NCBI GenBank assembly: GCA_003254885.1
Contig: QANT01001574.1
Coordinates: forward strand, 1-64,000
DNA: 64,000 nucleotides
Source of the DNA: Purshia tridentata
Lineage: Eukaryota; Streptophyta; Magnoliopsida; Rosales; Rosaceae
Reading direction: 5' to 3'
Position 1 is the stretch's first letter. Every line of letters starts with the position of its first letter. Below are positions 57,189 to 64,000 of this stretch, piece after piece. The notes beneath the pieces were generated by a model. It saw nothing but the letters and a program-made list of their open reading frames with translations, did no database searches and had not been told where the DNA came from. A program made the translations under genes and the position numbers.

Positions 57189-60100
57189 GATCGATCACCT
57201 ATATATATATATATATATATATTATGGCACAGATATTCAAGAACAAATTAAACTATGACATAGTAGTTAAGTATATGTATAGCTCACAATTAGTAATAGT
57301 TTGTTCTTGCTCCTGAGCTGGTCCTGCAAGCAAGGCTTGCCAACCAAAGCCCAAGATTATTTATACGACTGAAGTGACACTGGGTTTGAGAAGAGGGAGG
57401 CCCAACACACCTACCCAAATCAAGAATAACCCATCCCAATCTTAGTTGCAAACTCAATGACACTAACTTCCCGGTATAAAAAATAAAGTTGTATATCGTA
57501 TCTAAAACTGAAAACAAAGATGTATATACATGTGGTAGTAAAAATCCCAATACTCGAAAGAAAAGGAAAAAAAGAATGGATAAAAGGATAATAAGGTTTA
57601 GGTTAATTTGCTAGACTCATGTTAGCATCTTCCCAAATTTTGAGTAATTTTTATTTAGAATATCTACTAAACTTTTGTTGTGTGCACATCAGTTGGAATA
57701 ACAACTAATATTATTGATTAGACTACTTACAAGAATAAATTAATTAGTCTGTTGAGGATCACATATATTATATATATAATCTAAGAAATTAATGTCCTTT
57801 TCGGATAGAACAACTTTTTCTTTTTAAAAAGATAATGTCCTTTCCCAGATAGATCACGTCTTTTCATACATAAAGTTGATAGAAGCAACAAGAGAACAAA
57901 AACAAGAGGACCAATTCAATTAGTCCGTGAATAATTAAATCAGAATTGGTGACTCGACATTACATGTAAAATCTAAAAGGGTTTGTCCAAGAGGGGATTC
58001 ATCAATCAGGCTGATTCAGATGACACTGACACAACATATATATGCCTGATATGAGCTAACTGTAGCCTCGGCCCCAAGGCCAACAACATCAAACTGATTA
58101 TACAATGTTTATATATAAACATGGTTAATTGGTTGGATGGCTCCACCCTAACTACTCTCTAGCCTCATTCCAACTGAATTAACAATTAATCAATAATTTT
58201 CACATCAAATATAATATAATACTTCATTTTCATAATAATTAAGCTAGGCACTAATAATTCATACGTGCAGAAGTTAAATAATAGGCCCTGGGGCATATAC
58301 GTTGGGGTTTTTGATAATAATAGTGCACGGACATGATCAAATATTCATGTATCTAGTGAAGCTAGGCAAGTGGAATCCACTTAATACATGATCACCTAAA
58401 CAAGATCAAGACAAGCTAGCAACATTTCAAGAATGAAAGCTTCATGGTTTCAACTATATATGTTTCCTACTCCCCACCCAAAACACGTGAAAGAACATGC
58501 ATGCATATTTATACGACTGACCCACTACTAGCTAGCTAGCTAGTGAATTCGTACAACATCAAATGGGGAACAGATTTTATTTGTTATTAATATAAGCTAG
58601 TATACTACAGATTGACAATATATAGGGCTCCTTCTTGTTGATGAATCGCATATTATGTATGAAGATCTGGATCTCTCAACAATACTATTTAAATCTAGGT
58701 GTGTACAACAGTAGCTAGCAACTGCATATTTCAAGGAAATTAAATCAATGAAAGCAAATTTATGCATAGCAGTTTTCTTCAAGATTTAGGCAAGGGATAG
58801 CTAGCTAGCATGACTGTAATAAGTTCTACCTGCCATTGAATACACAAGAATTTTTAGCTTTGATTGTTCATACATAATATTATTTAAAAGAATAAATTCA
58901 ACACACAAAAAAGTTTCTCAGGTACAAAAATTGAAGCAAATTAAATAAAAACTAAAAACATGGATCCACTAAAATGATGAAATGGGTGAGAAATAAAAAA
59001 AGTATGGAAGTTTTAGGATGGAGAGCTGCAAACTCACAAAATCCCCTTCGATTTTCTTCAGAAATATAAAGCGCAAAACACGAATTATATGGATCGAACA
59101 GATAGCTAGAGATGTATATATGTCTACTTGTTTCATTCACACCCACTGGTTTAAATAAACCACACCTGCACGCTTGTGTTGCAAAATATAAAAGACAAAG
59201 TCCTTAATTTTTTTTTGGCCAGGAAAGTCCTTAATTTGTTAAAAGAAAGAGAAAGAAAAAGAAAAAAGAAACAGAGGTTGTTGGACCTGTGCTTTCACAT
59301 TAAATAAAAAAAACGCACATGAAACACTGACAGACGTTTTTTTAAAACAATGGGAATTCATAAAATTCAAAGTAAAAAACAATGGGAATTCAAAGTCCAC
59401 AGATCGATGCGATGGTCACACGTGTATCCTAAGAAGCCACAAATTGACCCCTCTTTGAAGACTAAAAAATTACTTTACTAATTCTTTATAAACCTTCCTT
59501 GACTTCTACAGTTCTATCAGCTGAAAGTAAAAGTGTTGGAAATTTAGAAAACAACGGAAAATGTACACACACACAAACATATATATAATTAAGTAGTTGA
59601 AGGAAAATTGATATATTGAATATTTAATAAAAAGTGCAAAAGAACAGATTGATCGTGTCAGTTGGGGAAGTTGTGGATCGAAAAGTTTGGGTGGATTGGG
59701 TTTCTGTAAAGAGAACAGTAGAACACGTCTAGACACTCTTTAAATTAGTAGACCAAATACCTTTAGCAGTTAGAAAGCAGACATGTTGCATAGGAACAAG
59801 CGTCCAAGTCAAAAGAAAGTACCACGAAGTGGCATGTAATACTAAAAGAATTAAGGGTAATAATTGATTAGAAATAGTCACATACCATACTTTTTTGTTT
59901 ATTAGACATACCATATTTATTAGACGACAAAAACAGTATTCTTACTGTAAAATTAATATTATAGTAAAGTACTGAAAAGCAGGTCAATTCATGACTTTAT
60001 GAATGACACTTCTAGCTCACAGGATCGTATGATTTGACAGATTTGTGACTTCCTGTTAATATTCACGTATAGTGCTTTCTTCAATAATTAATGGACTAAC

Positions 60101-61609
60101 CAACCAAGCAACCCATTTATTCTATTGTTGGAAGCGTAGACCAAACCGTGCAAGACAAATGTTTGAATTTTCAAACAGCAAAGATCGAGGTATCTAAATG
60201 ATTATTAATACTTCTAAAAAATATATTAATAATAACCAACTAATTACTTAATAAGAAAGGAAAGTGCAGTAACTAATATAACCTACAAAAAACATCTAGG
60301 CATCCTATTGCGAATTAATTGTCTACTTTATTGCATATACCATATATATCATGGCTAAATAAGTCATATTCTAGCTCAAGTAGTGAGAGGAAAGTAGGTT
60401 AAATATTAAATAAGATAGGCCATAAGTTGGGTCAATCTGTCCTGAGTTCAGATCTAGGGATGCTAGTTAGTGATAAACAAAACAAAAAAATTCAGTCCGT
60501 CCGATTTTGACACAGAACGGATTTCTATTTTCCAAAACTTATTTTAAATTGATAAAGAGGGAAATGACAACAAAAGATTTCTAAACCTGGCCAAACATTA
60601 GTTTTGCGAAATTGTGATGCTGACCAAACATCATCTACCGGGATTAACTGTTTTTCAGGTACGAGTCATTTCATGTAAAAAGGAGAAAAACACTCGCCAA
60701 CGACCCCACCATAACAGAACACAACGACTCAGCTGCTGTTAACAAAAACAAACAACAGGCGCGTCGGTGAGATTGAGCATCCCAACCGTACACGTGGCAC
60801 ACCGCCACCGACTTTTGACTCGTGTCAACACTGAGGGAGGGTCTCATGCAAAGGTTCAGTTCTAGATCTGCGAAACCGTGACCCAGTTTGGTACGTTAGG
60901 GTCAAATGGGCCTTCAGGCCCAGTCAACTTGTAGGCCCTTGTTTGGCCACGTGTGCGGTTCATCATGGATTTTCCAGACAAGGGAACCCTTCTCAGGAGT
61001 GAAAGCAAACTAAGGTGGCGCGTGAGGGTCAGTCTATCGCCTACAACGCCCACATAAGCTCAAATTGGCCACGTAAACTCACCTGCTAATAGGTCGCGTT
61101 GAAAACCGTAATTTCGTTTAGAGGTCAAATGAAACGACCGCCAACCGCTTTTTCGTTTCCTTTGCATATTTTTCGACTAAAAACTAAAAGAAAAAAAAAA
61201 AACCGAATTTCCTTTTAAAACAATTAAATAGAAAATACCAAAAATAAAAATTTCAATGGCTTCTAATTTCTATGCCAAAAAAAAAAAAAAACCAAAACAA
61301 GGAAGAAGAAGAAGAAGAAAGCAAGTGTGCAGATTCTGCAGAAAGCCATGAATAAATAATGAAGGTATCATTTAAAAAATGAGAAATTCCACCAACTAAG
61401 TCTAATGACGTTTGTCTCCACAATATCAAAGAGGTTGTAAAGTTAAATATCCTTGTTCCTATTAAAAAAAGAAAAAAACAAAGTCTGAGGAACTTGAATA
61501 TTTGGCATGATCATGAACTTCAAACTGTCTACTTCATTATATGAGATAGAGAAAGAGAGAGAGGAGATTAATGAACATTTGAAATGTAAGCAAGGAAATA
61601 AGAACTTAC
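57189..61609. other. Region upstream of TPP, possibly one long leader intron
   Basis: About 4.4 kb without a coding gene. It begins with a (TA)n run (57202-57223) beside a possible splice acceptor. GC-richer DNA at 60770-61150 holds three ACGT elements: CACGTGGC (60791-60798), GCCACGTGTGC (60946-60956) and CCACGTA (61069-61075). The rest is AT-rich. Confidence 0.45.
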
Positions 61610-61816
61610 CAAATGAATGGGAATTGGTTAAGCCTTGTAGTTGAATTGGCTGCAGCCAAAAGGAGGTATATAGCTGGATATATATGGAGGTGAAGAAGAA
61701 ATTAAGCAGGAGATGTGAGAGAGAGAGAGAGAGAGGGGGGGGAGAGGGTTAAGGAAGAAGGGGGGTTTAATTTATAGAGAGAAGGGAAGGGTTTAATTTA
61801 TAGAGAGAAGGGAAGG
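61610..61816 (-). promoter_or_regulatory. Candidate distal promoter and 5' leader exon, probably of TPP
   Basis: Read on the minus strand: two TATA boxes (CTCTATAAATTAAAC) in a perfect 26-bp duplication (61765-61790 and 61791-61816), then a pyrimidine-rich leader with a (CT)n run and no ATG, then a strong donor TTTG/GTAAGTTC at 61610/61609. The nearest acceptor in front of a coding start on this strand is the TPP one at 57199-57200. Confidence 0.5.
61717..61735. repeat. (GA)n microsatellite in the candidate leader exon
   Basis: GA run followed by a G tract (61735-61742); reads as a CT-rich leader on the minus strand. Confidence 0.85.
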
Positions 61817-63788
61817 GTTTAGGAGGAGTAGGATGTTTGCCACATGGCATACATGGGTGAAGTCCCATTGCATTAAAACTTCCTCAAAGCTCAAACATTA
61901 CCCCACCCACCCACTTCTAATTTGTTGGACTTATTAACTGCATGGACCAAAATAGGCCCAAGTTGTTTTTTATTATATGCTAACAAACACTAACAGTAAG
62001 TAAAACTGTCTTTTGGCTTTTTTTTCCTCCTGCTGTTTATGCTTTACAAAACCACTAAAAAAGGTTCTAACAGTTTGGATTATGATAGAGAGAGAGAGAG
62101 AGAGCGTGTATTTCAATTAACCTGGACGCTTCATGCATTCATTGCATTGATATTAATTAATTAACGAACATTATTACTCGAACACCATATATGTCCCATA
62201 TTATATATTGTATGAAGCCATCAAACCTCAGTGAATCTCATTCCATTAATTCGATGTAGCTAGCTAGGTAGTCCGTGAATCCCCAAATTAATTAAAAAAC
62301 CAACCAATTAATGAAAATGTAATGAATATTAATTATACTTACACGCATGATATATGAAATTTAATTACAGTATTAATTTTATCATTGACCGCGGACGGTG
62401 GTGGCTTATTCGATGTCAACACTGGATCGACACCAAAATCAAAACAGAAGAAAAAAAAAAAAACTATTTATGTCCATTTGATAATTACACAAACAGCCCT
62501 ACTATGCCTATCTATCTAGTGTCTCCTAGAATGACAATGACCTAGCTAGCTAGTATTTCTGATTTTTTTGTAAAAAGATACTACCTAGGCATTACAATTT
62601 GCAAACGGATTCTGACTAAACTGACTCTATTCTAGAAGGGAAGTTATGTTCGTTGAATTTGAACGTTGATTCTCAACCATGTGAAAGAATCTTCGCATGA
62701 AACTTCCTTAGGGCATCTTCAACAAAATTACTCCAACAGCCTCAGTAAATGTACCATTTAAATTGAATATCTCAAAGTCAACTCTTAAAAGTAAAATTAA
62801 CTATTCAAATATTAAAATATTTATTTTTAAATTAATAAAAGTTTAAAATTTAATGAAATATATTAAATAAAAAATAAAATAAAATAATAATTTTGAAGAA
62901 TCTGTTGAAGTTCATAATTTGAAATTAAGTAGTAAATTTGACTTTTTAAATTACCACATAGGTTAGCAAAGTAAAATTTGAAGAACTAAATTTGTTTATT
63001 TTCTTAGAGATGTTATGCTATTAAGAGTTTTAATATTTGATGTTGCATTGCATGGTCTTGGAGTCTAAGTCACATGAATCAAATTAATAATTGATGTCTC
63101 TCTCTCCTAATATTCTCCGTCTCATGCAGGGAACTCCTTGCATGTATGCATGTCCTCCGAGAAGACACGCAGTAATTACCAATCAAACGATGACAAGACG
63201 ACTCACCTTTTTCTTTATTTTTAATTTAATTTAATTTTTTACAAACTCAAGTTCATCATATAGAGTGACGATCATAATTTGCGGTGAATCCAACAATATA
63301 TCTACCACCGCATATGTTTACAGATTTGAATACCAGAGCAGATTGGAAGTCTGTGCTTTCAGTCAAGATCTAGATGCTGTCGACTATTTGTTCAATATTC
63401 GAAAAATAAATAAAAAAGATGCCGTTGAATATATAGGAGGGACTTTTTATTCTTTGAGAAGCAGCGTTGGACTTCCATGATTGATTGATTGATTTCTACG
63501 TGTCTTTTTCCGCTTGGTGGTTTACTTGGTCTCCTCAACAAATAGGCTTAATTTAGTCATCGTATTGGGCTTTCAAGAGGTTTGTCTAGAGGCCCATTCC
63601 AAACGGCGCAGGGCCCATGCTTATTGCGTCCCTTTACGTATGATAAGCCCAGGTTAAAAGTGGAAGCCACCGTCATAATATTCAAAACAAAGAAAAATCA
63701 TATGATCTTGAAAACTTGTTCAGATAACAAAGAGAAACGACAAGATAAAATTTCAATTATCAGTTTAGTTGAACATCCTTGTTCACAA

Positions 63789-63789
<1 letters not shown>
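61817..63789. other. Right-hand spacer
   Basis: AT-rich with a (GA)n run (62089-62105). A sequence beginning GGGCATCTTCAACA (62713) resembles the end of a widespread short MITE type, but a matching right end is weak. An open frame at 63265-63480 has no recognised family. Confidence 0.4.

Positions 63790-63819
<30 letters not shown>
63790..63819. repeat. (TA)n microsatellite
   Basis: Uninterrupted alternating AT run near the window end. Confidence 0.9.
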
Positions 63820-63823
<4 letters not shown>

Positions 63824-63949
63824 CCACTTCACAGAAGATGAATCCATGTGCCAAAACATAAGACGTTTAGGGTCACTGACCAAAAAGTACTTATTACTGT
63901 AGGATGTAGACGACTGAAAGCAAGAACCATGAACCTTCATCTTCGGATC

Positions 63950-64000
63950 TTCCAAGCTATAACCTATACAACTGATCTTCAGCGGACAAGGCATGAGTTG
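63950..64000 (-). other. Possible C-terminal end of a gene entering from the right
   Basis: On the minus strand one frame reads THALSAEDQLYRL and then stops (about 63955). It looks like an ordinary protein C-terminus, and the region is less AT-rich than the flank, but it is too short to identify and may be chance. Confidence 0.2.

Noticed and set aside
62709-63020. Possible MITE starting GGGCATCTTCAACA
   Set aside because: The left end looks like a known type, but the proposed right end aligns too poorly to support boundaries.
63265-63480. 71-aa plus-strand open frame
   Set aside because: Reasonable composition but no recognised motif, splice partners or promoter.

Overview
This is nuclear DNA from a eudicot flowering plant. 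Genes are split by short AT-rich GT-AG introns, spacers are long and AT-rich with many (CT)n, (GA)n and (TA)n runs, and small non-autonomous DNA transposons sit between genes. The protein set is that of a land plant: SPEECHLESS, TRIPTYCHON, a group III WRKY, a plastid sigma factor, SWEET, PTB, a PYL ABA receptor and a trehalose-phosphate phosphatase. I would guess a rosid, but the species cannot be fixed from sequence alone.

Layout, left to right. 1-1029 (+): the 3' end of a dihydrofolate synthetase gene. 1030-7250: spacer with a Tourist/PIF-type MITE. 7607-9682 (+): SPEECHLESS (SPCH, bHLH). 10047-10919: a non-autonomous hAT element with an 8-bp target duplication. 13303-13920 (+): an intronless type I MADS-box gene. 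15516-16828 (-): a group III WRKY. About 17990-19312: an unclassified inverted-repeat element with a palindrome and tandem repeats. 22641-24592 (+): a SIG5-type plastid sigma factor. 24951-26689 (-): a TRIPTYCHON-type single-repeat R3-MYB. 27207-27583: a second MITE-like inverted repeat. 30923-32275 (+): a SWEET3-type sugar transporter. 33038-35188 (-): an intronless PLS-class PPR gene, divergent from a six-helix membrane protein of unknown function at 35554-36777 (+). 39478-43325 (+): a PTB2-type splicing regulator. 44724-46079 (-): an F-box/DUF295 gene with an internal 36-codon duplication. 46975-49120 (-): a PYL8/PYL9-type ABA receptor. 55139-57188 (-): a trehalose-6-phosphate phosphatase, with a candidate distal promoter and leader exon near 61610-61816. 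The rest of the right end is spacer.

The gene content matches two segments of Arabidopsis chromosome 5. PYL8 (At5g53160), PTB2 (At5g53180), SWEET3 (At5g53190), TRY (At5g53200) and SPCH (At5g53210) form one run, and WRKY30 (At5g24110) and SIG5 (At5g24120) form another. In this window they are interleaved in one block, as expected if Arabidopsis holds two fractionated duplicates of an ancestral region that is intact here. The genes are not an operon and each has its own promoter. Functional themes that co-occur are epidermal patterning (SPCH, TRY), stress and ABA response (PYL, WRKY, SIG5) and sugar handling (SWEET, TPP).

Exon models were joined by hand, using splice signals, reading phase and remembered family conservation. 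Two introns use a well-supported GC donor, in SIG5 and SWEET3. A third probable GC donor lies in the membrane-protein gene.
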